Shown here piece by piece: positions 8,656 to 17,222 of a DNA stretch of 64,000 nucleotides (positions within the stretch are counted from its first letter, which is position 1; each line of letters opens with the position of its first letter). Under the pieces are notes generated by a model. The model made no database searches, was not told where the DNA came from, and saw nothing but the letters and a program-made list of their open reading frames with translations. The DNA is from a virus, in the IMG/VR virus record IMGVR_UViG_3300035703_000042, positions 1 to 64,000 of that record. One strand, written 5' to 3'. A program made the position numbers and the translations under genes.

Positions 8656-9574
8656 ACTTGCGCATGTGACTCCAGGCTTCGCCGCTCCTTAATTCATCAA
8701 AATTCCAATGGCTCATGGCCAAGCGTTCTATCCAGGCTTGCCGATCGGGCATTACGGGAGATTCAATGCGGCTGAGATCAGTGTTGGCTATTTCCCGGCA
8801 TTGGCTGCGCTCGGGATCGGTGACAAATACTGGATATCCCTCGATGGCCGCAGCCACGGCTGGACTGGAATTGTGATTGACCACTGCCCAGCAATTACGC
8901 AAGTCGTCCTGCAAGGTAGTTCCCGCCCGGCTCACACTGACATTGTGTAAGTCGCCCGATGAGTCAAATCGTCCAATATAGGCAGCAGCGGCTTTGTCTC
9001 CTGGGTGTGGTCGTATCACTATGGGGCGGTTGGTCCAGTTGCGTATTTCTAAGATAGTGGTAGCCGCCCAATCTAACACATGCTGTCCATTCATGCTCCA
9101 TCCACCATTTCTTTGCATGCACAACAAGATATGACTGCCGTTGTTGCGATACGGCTTCAACGAAATGCCAAGATCACCACTGATTTTTTGCCAACGCTGG
9201 GGATCTACATGGGTGTCGCAGTAGATACCGGTGTTGGCAAAAACACCATTGAAGCTGTATCTCAGATAGTGCAAAGGATTTCGCGTATTGGCATACAGAA
9301 ATAGATTGCTGTCCACGGCCACTACATAGCGATTTCTTCGCAGTTGGTTTTTGATCACTGTGTCTCTCAACACCAAGTGCGGTCTTGTCTTTTTTTCCTG
9401 TGTGATCCATCCTTGTATCACAGCCACATCTGTGCCGTGATACAAATGGTCCTGCACATCTATCACAGCATCGCCGCATTTGCGTGCGCCTTCGCTGAAA
9501 TAGTTCAAGAGATCGATCTTTTCTTGATTCTTGTTGTTGGGTACAGTGCGATGATACACAGCCAGACTGGTCAT
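8636..9574 (-). CDS. Capsule-type glycosyltransferase-like protein, paralogue 2
   Basis: Last gene of the minus-strand operon; ATG at 9574 overlaps the upstream stop by ATGA. The C-terminal half has PIVIRPHPGDK, then CWAVVNHNSSPAVAAAIEGYPVFV and LSRIESPVMPDR, the shared signature of the four paralogues (3729, 8636, 9571, 10563). The RPHPG and NSSPAVAA elements recall KpsS/KpsC and CDP-glycerol:glycan transferase-like folds, where they contact the donor nucleotide. 312 residues. Exact sugar is unknown. Confidence 0.6.
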   Translation of the reverse strand: MTSLAVYHRTVPNNKNQEKIDLLNYFSEGARKCGDAVIDVQDHLYHGTDVAVIQGWITQEKKTRPHLVLRDTVIKNQLRRNRYVVAVDSNLFLYANTRNPLHYLRYSFNGVFANTGIYCDTHVDPQRWQKISGDLGISLKPYRNNGSHILLCMQRNGGWSMNGQHVLDWAATTILEIRNWTNRPIVIRPHPGDKAAAAYIGRFDSSGDLHNVSVSRAGTTLQDDLRNCWAVVNHNSSPAVAAAIEGYPVFVTDPERSQCREIANTDLSRIESPVMPDRQAWIERLAMSHWNFDELRSGEAWSHMRKFIANAP

Positions 9575-10566
9575 CGTTTCAATGCTTCCTGTATCATGGG
9601 TTCGATCCTTTGCCATACGATGCCTGATCGCATTTCACGTGTGCTCCATTGGCTGTTGGCCAAGCCTTCCAGCCATTCTTCGATCTCTCCGCGCGGGGCC
9701 TGACGAGGATCCAACACTTCAGATATGTCGTGGCTGCTCACGGGCCAGGCAAAGTTGCCTTGATCTGTGGCTATCACTGGCACACCTGCCAATATGGCAT
9801 CGATGCTGGCACCGCTACTAAAGCTCACGCAAACATCACTGCGATCAAGATCCTGCTTCAAGGTACGGGACTTACCGTCACTCCAAGTGATGTTTTCGTA
9901 ATTCTTGAACAGCAGGGCCGATATCTCGCCGAAGAATTCTTGACCGCCTTTGTCACTCATGGCCGGGTGTGTGCGGATCACTATGGCGCGATCCGTCACG
10001 GACCGTATCTCGTCCACGGTGTCCGTGAGCCATTCGCTCATGCGTGTGCCTCTGAGGCTGGCATCACCGGGCAGTTGCACGGTCACTAGTATAACACCTT
10101 TCCCCCGTTTTTTCCAACCGGGGAATCCAGGAATCTCGTATTTCTCTTCTAACTCGGCAAATCGCTTGGGCAGCAGTCGTTTAGGATCAAAGAATCGTCC
10201 TTGACCATTGAGGAATCCATTCACTCCCACTCGGTATTGAGAATATCGATCAGCGATCACACGTCCCAGCAATGGTGTTTCGATGATGACCACACAGCGT
10301 GCTTTCTTGGCAAGCTCTTGCTTGATCACGTGATGATCTCCGGCGCGGTCTTTGGTGCTACCAAACTGTATGCCCACATCGCACTCGGGCATGTTCTTGT
10401 CATAGCATAGAACGAGCTCTATGTCAGCAGTGCTCAGCAACTCGTCGGTGCCATCCACTGAGTGTCGTTCAAAAAAGTAAGACTCGAGTCCGGCATAGAA
10501 TGCTCTCAGCACATTTTTTTCTATGTTGTTGGCTGCGGAATTCACAGCTACCAGGATTTTCTTCAT
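9571..10566 (-). CDS. Capsule-type glycosyltransferase-like protein, paralogue 3
   Basis: Start chosen at 10566 (MKKILVAVN), where ATG overlaps the upstream stop as ATGA. The 331-residue protein has the family features: AIVIRTHPAMSDKGG, DVCVSFSSGASIDAILAGVPVIA and a final block ending in W-S-T-R-E-M-R-S-G. GASIDA replaces the NS(S/T) motif of the sister genes. An N-terminal region of about 120 residues resembles neither sister strongly, consistent with different acceptor specificity. Role in polysaccharide synthesis is inferred from family and operon. Confidence 0.6.
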   Translation of the reverse strand: MKKILVAVNSAANNIEKNVLRAFYAGLESYFFERHSVDGTDELLSTADIELVLCYDKNMPECDVGIQFGSTKDRAGDHHVIKQELAKKARCVVIIETPLLGRVIADRYSQYRVGVNGFLNGQGRFFDPKRLLPKRFAELEEKYEIPGFPGWKKRGKGVILVTVQLPGDASLRGTRMSEWLTDTVDEIRSVTDRAIVIRTHPAMSDKGGQEFFGEISALLFKNYENITWSDGKSRTLKQDLDRSDVCVSFSSGASIDAILAGVPVIATDQGNFAWPVSSHDISEVLDPRQAPRGEIEEWLEGLANSQWSTREMRSGIVWQRIEPMIQEALKR

Positions 10567-11366
10567 GTGGTACTTTCTAAGATTCGCTGGGCTGTGCCAT
10601 CCCGTAGTTCGGAAACATGGAACTGCCCATAAGACAACGATCTCAACCAACGTTGGATCTCGTCTGTGTCAGGCCAAAACGGCGATTCTATCAGGGCAAG
10701 ATCTCGATTGGCCACGGGATCCGCTGCATGGACTGGACTGGATACAAACGCCGGTACTCCGGCCAGCACAGCTTCGATGGCGGCCGTGGAGTTGAAAGTG
10801 ACCAAGGCCCAGGCATCCTTCAACAGCTCTGACAAGGGTTCGGTGATGGTGCGATACTGTCGACTAGGCACACGCTCGCGCACGACAATGGGCCGATCTG
10901 AACTTTGTTTCAGTGCGGCTACAGTGTGATCCACCCACTGCTTGCGATCGATACCATAGACTCGACAAGGCTTGTCATCGGGAACAGCGACGATGATGTG
11001 AGATCCCGACCTACGCTGCTTGGGCACAGCGATTCCAAGGCGACCCAATCGATCACCGGGACGATCGGGAAACTCTCGATGTTGCACATCGTTCTTGACT
11101 ATCCTGTGCCAGAGTTTCCAGCCATTGGGATTGGCTGCGCTGGGCGAATTTCCAAAATAGCCTGAATCCATGTAGTAGAAATCTCGGCCGTCCCGCACAC
11201 ACTGTTCGCGGAGTTTGTGCTTGAGTATGCCACGCATGATGATGGGTGCCGTGCTCTGTGAGTAGTCAAAGTCGAGTGTGCTAGTGGGCGCCTGCCCTGC
11301 GGCCTGTGCCATCATGTTGATGTACTCGTCGCTGCCATCTTTGCTGAGGTACACCCAGGGCATCAT
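10563..11366 (-). CDS. Capsule-type glycosyltransferase-like protein, paralogue 4 (short)
   Basis: A 267-residue member of the same family, with the ATG at 11366 overlapping the upstream stop. It keeps PIVVRERVPS, LVTFNSTAAIEAVLAGVPAFV and LALIESPFWPDT, but has a shorter N-terminal half than its sisters. The usual His-Pro after the first Arg is replaced here (RERVPS), so donor binding may differ. It lies third in the five-gene operon. Confidence 0.55.
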   Translation of the reverse strand: MMPWVYLSKDGSDEYINMMAQAAGQAPTSTLDFDYSQSTAPIIMRGILKHKLREQCVRDGRDFYYMDSGYFGNSPSAANPNGWKLWHRIVKNDVQHREFPDRPGDRLGRLGIAVPKQRRSGSHIIVAVPDDKPCRVYGIDRKQWVDHTVAALKQSSDRPIVVRERVPSRQYRTITEPLSELLKDAWALVTFNSTAAIEAVLAGVPAFVSSPVHAADPVANRDLALIESPFWPDTDEIQRWLRSLSYGQFHVSELRDGTAQRILESTT

Positions 11367-12061
11367 CGAGCTGCCTGGGTGATATCGTGCTGCTGGCAGT
11401 GTTCGGTGAGGATGCGCTCACGGTGCCACACTTCGCTTTGCGGTGTATCGGCATATTCGTGGAAACAGGGTGTGCCCAAGGTGTAGTGCAACAACTTGGC
11501 TTCAGGGTTGGCGCCATACTCATCGGGCAGCCAATTCCATGTAGGCGGAAGTTCACCGATACGATCATCGTCGAGCCAGGAAAATCTATGCAGATATGCA
11601 CCTGTACTTTTTTGTACGAATTCGGGAGTGAGTCGCCGGTTGGGGAAATTACTGCAGTTCCACACTATCACCGAACTCCAGTTTTTCCTGGGGTAGTTTT
11701 CGTTGGGACTGCCCAGATATTTCTCTGACTGTCGAGTCTCGTAGTCGTGCTTGACCACCATGACATCTTTGTCCAATGACATGAGATCATAGAGCTCGAC
11801 GATGTCTCCGCGTACCACCATGTCTCCGTCTATGAAGATGGCCCGGCCGCTCCAGTTCATGAGATAGGGAACCAGGAATCTCGAGTAGATGAAATGGTTG
11901 CTACCGTCAGTATGGGTTTCTTCGTACTCGCCCAGCAAGTTCAGGGCCAAGGGAACGATGGCCACGGGCTGACTGGCATTGCGTATGATCGAGTTCACGC
12001 ACACATGATAGGCGATGGCTTCTCTGGGATCATAGCCCACGAACACAGGTATGGCTTTCAT
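11363..12061 (-). CDS. Glycosyltransferase, GT8-like
   Basis: A 232-residue protein with the FVGYDPREAIAYHV opening and the RAIFIDGDMVV metal-binding motif (DGD) typical of GT8-like retaining transferases; WNW and the final H-Y-T-L-G-TPCFH segment match the acceptor- and UDP-contacting His of that group. It is translationally coupled to genes on both sides by ATGA overlaps. It probably adds a hexose in the pathway encoded by the operon. Confidence 0.75.
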   Translation of the reverse strand: MKAIPVFVGYDPREAIAYHVCVNSIIRNASQPVAIVPLALNLLGEYEETHTDGSNHFIYSRFLVPYLMNWSGRAIFIDGDMVVRGDIVELYDLMSLDKDVMVVKHDYETRQSEKYLGSPNENYPRKNWSSVIVWNCSNFPNRRLTPEFVQKSTGAYLHRFSWLDDDRIGELPPTWNWLPDEYGANPEAKLLHYTLGTPCFHEYADTPQSEVWHRERILTEHCQQHDITQAAR

Positions 12062-12828
12062 AGCCGTCGTTCGATGTCTTCTTCCACGCAGGCATCGCCG
12101 TACTGTATCTCGATGATCTTCAACGGCCCATCGGTTTCATTTCTCAACTGGTGCCATTGCTCGTAGTCGATGTGCAAATACTGATGGGCTACGTAGTCTC
12201 CTTGATGCTCGGCGTCGGTGCTGGCAACATCCAAAGACCACACCGATGCTGTGCCTTCGCTGACGAACCAAAATTCTTTTCTGTGACGATGGCGCTGCAT
12301 GCTAAGAGCTTGCCCGGGATTGACTGTGAGTTCCTTGACTTTGACACGAGCATTGGGTTCGTGTAGCACGCGATAGTAGCCCCAGACACGTTCGGTCTTG
12401 GGCGCCTTCCATTCTTCCAAGATCCATGAGCTGGAATTCTTTTTGTCATCGCCGCCCACAGCGAATCGGAATTCCAGGTTGCTGTCCTCATAGTCCATCT
12501 CGGGTATGTTTGTCTTGGTGCGATCCCCGCCATTGGCAAAAACGATGCGTGCCTGTGGGTAGCTCTGTCGTACCATCCATATGGCTCGTTTAGCTGTGCC
12601 GTCGTCGTCGTTGAAATCAATGGCATGATCCACACCTTGTATGTTTTTGACTATCTCCAGCCGTTCATGCAAGGGCATGAACGCCCGACCTTTCTTGCGT
12701 GTGAGCCAAGCATCGCTGTTGACACCAACGATGAGTTTATCACCTAGCTTGCGAGCTTCGCGGAAATAGGCGATGTGTCCAGAATGAAGTGGGTCAAACC
12801 CACCAGTGACAAGTACGATGGTTTCCAT
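12058..12828 (-). CDS. Cytidylyltransferase-like / cupin fusion
   Basis: First gene of the operon. Residues 1-140 form a nucleotidyltransferase of the TagD/GmhE type: GGFDPLHSGHIAYF holds the HxGH catalytic motif (LHSGH). Residues about 150-256 form a cupin: PGQALSMQRHRHRKEFWFV and YEQWHQLRN resemble the metal-binding core of type II mannose-6-phosphate isomerase/GMP domains. The combination suggests activation of a sugar- or polyol-phosphate and handling of a related sugar. A TATAAATA motif (minus strand, 12834-12841) lies only 5 nt before the start. Substrate is unknown. Confidence 0.75.
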   Translation of the reverse strand: METIVLVTGGFDPLHSGHIAYFREARKLGDKLIVGVNSDAWLTRKKGRAFMPLHERLEIVKNIQGVDHAIDFNDDDGTAKRAIWMVRQSYPQARIVFANGGDRTKTNIPEMDYEDSNLEFRFAVGGDDKKNSSSWILEEWKAPKTERVWGYYRVLHEPNARVKVKELTVNPGQALSMQRHRHRKEFWFVSEGTASVWSLDVASTDAEHQGDYVAHQYLHIDYEQWHQLRNETDGPLKIIEIQYGDACVEEDIERRL

Positions 12829-12868
12829 GAAGATATTTATATACGCACAAAACGGTTAAATATCATTC

Positions 12869-13612
12869 ATGCAAGATTCTACCATGCACTGTGCCTGTGT
12901 GATACACGGCGATGCCTATCCTTGGAGATATGTGGAAAATCTCCATGCCATGATAGCGAAAAATACCACCCGGGAATTTCGCCTGCATGTTTTCACTGAG
13001 GCAGACCGCCCGGTGCCTGCGCACATGATCAAGCACGAGCTCACACCATGGCCTGCGGTACACGGGCCTAAAAAAGCCTGGTGGTACAAGATGCAGATGT
13101 TTGATCCCAAACACTATCGTGGACCGTTGTTGTACTTTGATCTTGACGTAGTGATCACCGGCAACATTGACTGGATTTCAGGACTCGATCAGGACAAGTT
13201 TTGGGCTGTGCATGATTTTCGAAGACTCTGGAGGCCGACCTGGGCCGGCATCAACAGTTCGGTGATGTTCTGGAACACAGGTCGGATGCAGTGGATCTGG
13301 CAGAATTTCCTGGAGAACAGCATCGAATCCACTGTGCGGAGATTCCACGGAGACCAAGATTTCCTGAATTCCCAGCTTTCGGTGTCGATCAAGAGATTTT
13401 TCCCAACCGACCAATTCCTGAGCTGGCGGTGGCAGGTCATGGATGGCGGCATCAATGTCAAGACTCGTGCCTATGCTCAACCGGGATCTGGAGCAGCCAT
13501 AGATCCACGCACCCAAGTGATCGTGTTCCACGGTCAGCCCAAACCACACGAAGTCACCGATCTTGAGATACAACGTCTCTGGAACGCCCAGGTTGACCAG
13601 AAATTGGTATAA
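12869..13612 (+). CDS. Glycosyltransferase, DxD type, paralogue of gene at 8002
   Basis: A 247-residue protein; KKAWWYKMQMF followed by LLYFDLDVVITG (DLD metal site) repeats the layout of the gene at 8002. An alternative ATG at 12884 would give a start more like that paralogue; neither has a good ribosome site. A TTAAATA motif lies at 12856-12862. It is divergent from the operon starting at 12828, with a 40-nt shared intergenic region. Confidence 0.72.
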   Translation: MQDSTMHCACVIHGDAYPWRYVENLHAMIAKNTTREFRLHVFTEADRPVPAHMIKHELTPWPAVHGPKKAWWYKMQMFDPKHYRGPLLYFDLDVVITGNIDWISGLDQDKFWAVHDFRRLWRPTWAGINSSVMFWNTGRMQWIWQNFLENSIESTVRRFHGDQDFLNSQLSVSIKRFFPTDQFLSWRWQVMDGGINVKTRAYAQPGSGAAIDPRTQVIVFHGQPKPHEVTDLEIQRLWNAQVDQKLV

Positions 13613-13613
13613 T
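13605..13613 (+). promoter_or_regulatory. Extended -10 promoter before the 66-aa gene
   Basis: TGGTATAAT fits an extended -10 (TGnTATAAT). It overlaps the end of the glycosyltransferase gene and lies about 40 nt before the ATG at 13652. A TTGACC at 13593-13598 is only 9 nt upstream and cannot serve as its -35. Confidence 0.4.
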
Positions 13614-13651
13614 AGTACAATCAAGTCTACAGTGAACTTTGGGAGCGCGAC

Positions 13652-13852
13652 ATGGGCTACACCGTTTTCGATCGTGACGTAAACTACGGGCCACGCAAGG
13701 GATTGGAAGGACCGTTCCACTACCCAAATGGGCAGGTGCTTTACTATGACGCCCGAGTCGGTGAATACTGGGATCCAAGAACCGATTTTTTCGTGGATCG
13801 CGAGGATGTTGCGCGTTTACAACAGCAGATTTTTGATCGCATAAGCGGTTGA
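13652..13852 (+). CDS. Conserved small phage protein, 66 aa
   Basis: A 66-residue soluble protein rich in aromatic and acidic residues (NYGPRKGLEGPFHYP, YYDARVGEYWDPRTDFF). A GGGAG-type ribosome site precedes the ATG. No catalytic motif is recognised. The compact beta-rich composition and position just before the replication genes are all that can be said. The -35 of the next promoter overlaps its stop codon. Confidence 0.75.
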   Translation: MGYTVFDRDVNYGPRKGLEGPFHYPNGQVLYYDARVGEYWDPRTDFFVDREDVARLQQQIFDRISG

Positions 13853-13877
13853 CCAATAATTCACGATCACATATAAT
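13849..13877 (+). promoter_or_regulatory. Sigma70-type promoter for the AAA ATPase gene
   Basis: TTGACC (13849-13854), 17-nt spacer, TATAAT (13872-13877). This is near-consensus and the first of several promoters here with a GGTTGACC -35 block. The transcript would start near 13884, about 25 nt before the ATG at 13910, which has a good AGGAG site. Confidence 0.75.
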
Positions 13878-13909
13878 AAGAACATACATTAAAACAACAG
13901 GAGCTAGCA

Positions 13910-14932
13910 ATGACCCAAGTGAAATTTCGACGTGGCACCTATCGCAATCACGACGTGACCGGACTCAGCTTCGCATTGGTGCGTGATTTCCAGACTGACG
14001 CCCGTGGCGGCAACGTGGTAGTAAAAAACGATGGTCAGTTTCCGGGATTCGCAGACAATATCCGCATCCGCGTAGACAGCCTACATGACATTGAATTCCA
14101 AGGAGACAGCTCAGTGACATCTTCCAATACTGTAAAGTTCGCACCACAGGTCAAGCAAGAAACCGACGAAGAAGTCATGACCCGTATTGAGCAACGGTTC
14201 TCGATCCTTGACGACATGACCAAAGCAGCCATCGCTGGTGACATCCGTGCCATGATCGTTGTAGGCCCTCCCGGAGTTGGCAAGAGCTACGGTGTTGAGC
14301 ATCAGCTGGAGAAGGCTGGTATGTTTGACCAGATCTCTGGCAAGAAGATCAAGTACCAAGTGATCAAGGGTGCTATGACTCCCATCGGTCTGTACTGTAC
14401 ACTTTACAAGAACTCAGACCCGCGCAATGTCTTGGTGTTTGACGACTGTGACTCGATCCTCTTAGACGATGTGGCATTGAACATCCTCAAGGCTGCCCTG
14501 GACTCGGGTAAGAAGCGCCGCATCCACTGGAACGCTGACTCAGCCATGTTGCGTCGTGAAGGCGTGCCTGATCAGTTCGACTTCAAAGGTTCGGTGATCT
14601 TTATCACGAACTTGAAGTTTGACCATCTCAAGTCTAAAAAACTCCAGGACCATTTGGAAGCCTTGCAAAGCCGCTGTCACTTTCTGGATCTCACCCTGGA
14701 TACCACACGTGACAAGATCCTGCGTATCCGCCAGATCTTCCGCAAAGGTGATCTGTTCCAGGACTATGATTTCACGCCCGAGCAAGGCGAAGAGATCGTA
14801 CAATTCATGCAAGAGAATCATGCTCGCCTGCGTGAGATCAGCCTGCGTATGGCTCTTAAGATTGCCGATCTCACCAAGATTGGTGCCAACTGGAGAGCCC
14901 TGGCCGAAAGCACTTGCATGAAACATGAGTAA
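13910..14932 (+). CDS. AAA-family ATPase
   Basis: A 340-residue protein. Walker A is GPPGVGKS (residues 119-126); Walker B is in NVLVFDDCDSILLDD (about 173-187); sensor-like VIFITNLKF follows. The N-terminal about 85 residues carry no known motif. It is not a recognisable clamp-loader subunit: the SRC motif of those proteins is not obvious. Single-copy AAA proteins of this type occur in many T4-like marine phages. It has its own promoter and ends at a double terminator, so it is a one-gene transcript. Confidence 0.85.
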   Translation: MTQVKFRRGTYRNHDVTGLSFALVRDFQTDARGGNVVVKNDGQFPGFADNIRIRVDSLHDIEFQGDSSVTSSNTVKFAPQVKQETDEEVMTRIEQRFSILDDMTKAAIAGDIRAMIVVGPPGVGKSYGVEHQLEKAGMFDQISGKKIKYQVIKGAMTPIGLYCTLYKNSDPRNVLVFDDCDSILLDDVALNILKAALDSGKKRRIHWNADSAMLRREGVPDQFDFKGSVIFITNLKFDHLKSKKLQDHLEALQSRCHFLDLTLDTTRDKILRIRQIFRKGDLFQDYDFTPEQGEEIVQFMQENHARLREISLRMALKIADLTKIGANWRALAESTCMKHE

Positions 14933-14941
14933 ACGTAGTGC

Positions 14942-15015
14942 CCAAATGATCGACTAAGTCTAGCTCCTAGGTCATTTGGTTTTTAGAGGTGCCGTATTAC
15001 GGCACCTCTTTTTTT
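14942..15015 (+). terminator. Double intrinsic terminator
   Basis: First hairpin: CCAAATGA (14942-14949) with TCATTTGG (14972-14979), then five T. Second hairpin: AGAGGTGCCG (14985-14994) with CGGCACCTCT (15000-15009), loop TATTA, then seven T (15009-15015). The second is a textbook Rho-independent terminator ending the AAA ATPase transcript. Confidence 0.92.
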
Positions 15016-15042
15016 GACATGTGTAAATAAATCCTATACACT
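15014..15042 (+). promoter_or_regulatory. Sigma70-type promoter for uvsW
   Basis: TTGACA (15014-15019) begins inside the T-run of the terminator. With a 17-nt spacer the -10 is TACACT (15037-15042); TATACA at 15035-15040 with 15 nt is the alternative. The expected start point falls at about 15047-15050, i.e. at the uvsW start codon. Confidence 0.6.
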
Positions 15043-15048
15043 ATATCA

Positions 15049-16509
15049 ATGAAACAAGCCACTCTGATAATACGCGACGAAGTCAATGTCAAAATCGAAG
15101 GTTTGGACCTGGATGCCCGACGGCGTTTGGTAAACCAGTTCAAGTATGAAGTGCCGTATGCGCGATATCTGCCGGCAGTAAGGTTAGGGCGCTGGGACGG
15201 CAAAGTGGCCTACTTCCAGATGGGCGGTAGCACTTATGTGAACCTCTTGCCTGAGATCCTGCCCTTGCTGGAGGAAATGGACTACGACGTTGACCTTGAT
15301 GATCAGCGCGACTATCAGACCTTGTTTGAGTTTGAGCCAGTTACAGAAACCACGTTCGCACACATCCGGTGGCCCGCTGGACATCCGCAGGCTGACACCC
15401 CCATAATGATGCGCGACTACCAGGTAGAGATCATCAACGATTTCCTGGCCAACCCGCAGTGCCTGCAAGAAGTGGCCACCGGGGCAGGCAAGACCATCAT
15501 GACAGCGGCCCTGAGCCACAGCATCGAGCGATATGGTCGCAGCATCGTGATCGTACCCAACAAGAGTCTTGTCACCCAGACCGAACGCGACTATCGCAAT
15601 CTCGGTCTTGATGTGGGCGTGTTTTTTGGCGACAGGAAAGAATGGGGACACCAGCACACCATCTGTACCTGGCAGAGCCTCAATGTGTTGCTCAAGAACA
15701 CCAAATCAGGCACCGCGGACGCCACCATTGGTGAGTTTTTAGAAGGTGTGATCTGCGTGATCGTGGATGAGGTACACATGGCCAAAGCTGATGCCTTGAA
15801 AACCCTGCTCACGGGCGTGATGTCACAAGTGCCGATCCGATGGGGGTTAACCGGAACCGTGCCCAAGGAAAAGTTTGAAAGCCAGGCCCTGCTAGTGAGC
15901 CTAGGGCCGGTAGTGAGCCGTTTGGCAGCGGCTGAACTGCAAGAGCGCGGAGTGTTGGCGCAGTGCCATGTCAACATCGTGCAGCTGGTAGATCACACGG
16001 AATATAACAATTATCAGAGCGAGCTTAAATATCTCTTGGAAGAACCGGGCAGGCTTGACACCATGGCTCGGTTGATCCAAGAAGTGAATCGCACTGGCAA
16101 TACGTTGGTGCTGGTGGATCGTGTGGCTGCAGGGCATGCCCTAGTAGAGCGTTTGGGTGATCGTGCAGTTTTTGTATCCGGGGCCACCAAAGCCGGAGAA
16201 AGGCAGGAACACTATGACTCTGTGGCAGAGGCAACAGATAAAATCATTGTCGCTACTTACGGTATCGCGGCGGTTGGCATCAACATTCCCAGGATTTTCA
16301 ATCTGGTGCTTGTGGAACCTGGCAAGAGTTTTGTTAGAGTTATCCAAAGCATTGGTCGGGGCATCCGCCGAGCCGAAGACAAGGACTATGTACAGATCTG
16401 GGATATCACGAGCACTTGCCGGTTTGCGAAGAGACACTTGACCAAGCGGCGCACCTATTACAAAGAAGCTCGGTATCCGTTTACACAGGAACGACTCGAA
16501 TGGCAATAA
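15049..16509 (+). CDS. uvsW: UvsW-like DNA helicase
   Basis: Superfamily 2 helicase/annealing protein of the T4 UvsW type, which reverses forks, processes R-loops and drives branch migration. The N-terminal about 100 residues match the small UvsW domain (EVPYARYLPAVRLGRWDGKV). Motif I is GAGKT (145-149), motif II DEVH (240-243), motif III LTGT, motif VI QSIGRGIRR. The 486-residue length matches T4 UvsW (about 500). No ribosome site is seen before the ATG, consistent with a leaderless message from the adjoining promoter. Confidence 0.93.
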   Translation: MKQATLIIRDEVNVKIEGLDLDARRRLVNQFKYEVPYARYLPAVRLGRWDGKVAYFQMGGSTYVNLLPEILPLLEEMDYDVDLDDQRDYQTLFEFEPVTETTFAHIRWPAGHPQADTPIMMRDYQVEIINDFLANPQCLQEVATGAGKTIMTAALSHSIERYGRSIVIVPNKSLVTQTERDYRNLGLDVGVFFGDRKEWGHQHTICTWQSLNVLLKNTKSGTADATIGEFLEGVICVIVDEVHMAKADALKTLLTGVMSQVPIRWGLTGTVPKEKFESQALLVSLGPVVSRLAAAELQERGVLAQCHVNIVQLVDHTEYNNYQSELKYLLEEPGRLDTMARLIQEVNRTGNTLVLVDRVAAGHALVERLGDRAVFVSGATKAGERQEHYDSVAEATDKIIVATYGIAAVGINIPRIFNLVLVEPGKSFVRVIQSIGRGIRRAEDKDYVQIWDITSTCRFAKRHLTKRRTYYKEARYPFTQERLEWQ

Positions 16510-17201
16510 TATTGTCTCGACAAATAAAAAAATATACAAAAAAAAGACTGTTGGTGTGTGGAGACAGTTTTTTTTATGATGCAAAAAAACGATTTCCTGG
16601 ACTGCACTGGTCACAGCGTTTGCCCGACCATATGATAGTGGACAATGCTGCTTATGGTGGTGCCAGCAATACCTGTATCATGGACCAATTCATTGAGCGG
16701 TTTGATGGGCACGATGTTGTGATATTTGGGTTCACACATGCCTGGAGAATAGAGTTCGCCAGGCCACTCAAGTCAGAGCTGGAAAACTACAATGGAAAAT
16801 GGTTGACCAACTGCTATCCATCACGCATGAGCCACCGTCAGACTCAATTCTACGATGATTACTGTGACCTAACAAGTCCTGACGCAGAAATCGTACGACA
16901 ATGTTCGATCATGATCGGTGCAGTAGAAATGGCACGTTCTCTCGCCCGGGTCTACTATAGCCTGGGAGGCGGTGATTGTCTGGCCCAAGACCTCGGCAAC
17001 GACTACCCAACAAGTACCTATGTCAAAAAATTCCGAGATCAGCAAATTCCGTTCAATCTCACACGTTTTTTTGAAAGCGATGATTATCGCGAATATCGCC
17101 ACCTAGATGGCACGGATTCACATCCACCATTCCACATTCATCTGACAGAAATACAACAACGATTCGCGGATCAGGTCCGAGATTTAGTTGACAACCACTA
17201 A
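16500..17201 (+). CDS. SGNH/GDSL-hydrolase-like protein 1
   Basis: ATG 16500 overlaps the end of uvsW by 10 nt. After a basic N-terminus (RQIKKYTKKR), LLVCGDSFF resembles block I of SGNH hydrolases (GDS with catalytic Ser), YGGASN matches block II/III Gly-Asn, and DGTDSHPPFHIH near the end offers the Asp-x-x-His block V. 233 residues. Similar proteins lie at 17730 and 51880. Family members act as esterases on acetylated sugars; the actual substrate here is unknown. Confidence 0.6.
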   Translation: MAIILSRQIKKYTKKRLLVCGDSFFYDAKKRFPGLHWSQRLPDHMIVDNAAYGGASNTCIMDQFIERFDGHDVVIFGFTHAWRIEFARPLKSELENYNGKWLTNCYPSRMSHRQTQFYDDYCDLTSPDAEIVRQCSIMIGAVEMARSLARVYYSLGGGDCLAQDLGNDYPTSTYVKKFRDQQIPFNLTRFFESDDYREYRHLDGTDSHPPFHIHLTEIQQRFADQVRDLVDNH

Positions 17202-17222
17202 CAACTCAGTTATTATACAACG

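Noticed and set aside
13593-13613. TTGACC followed by TATAAT
   Set aside because: Spacing is only 9 nt, so these two cannot form one promoter; only the extended -10 is kept.
13178-13720. Minus-strand open frame opposite the glycosyltransferase at 12869
   Set aside because: Overlaps a gene with clear DxD motif and continues across the promoter region; no start signal.
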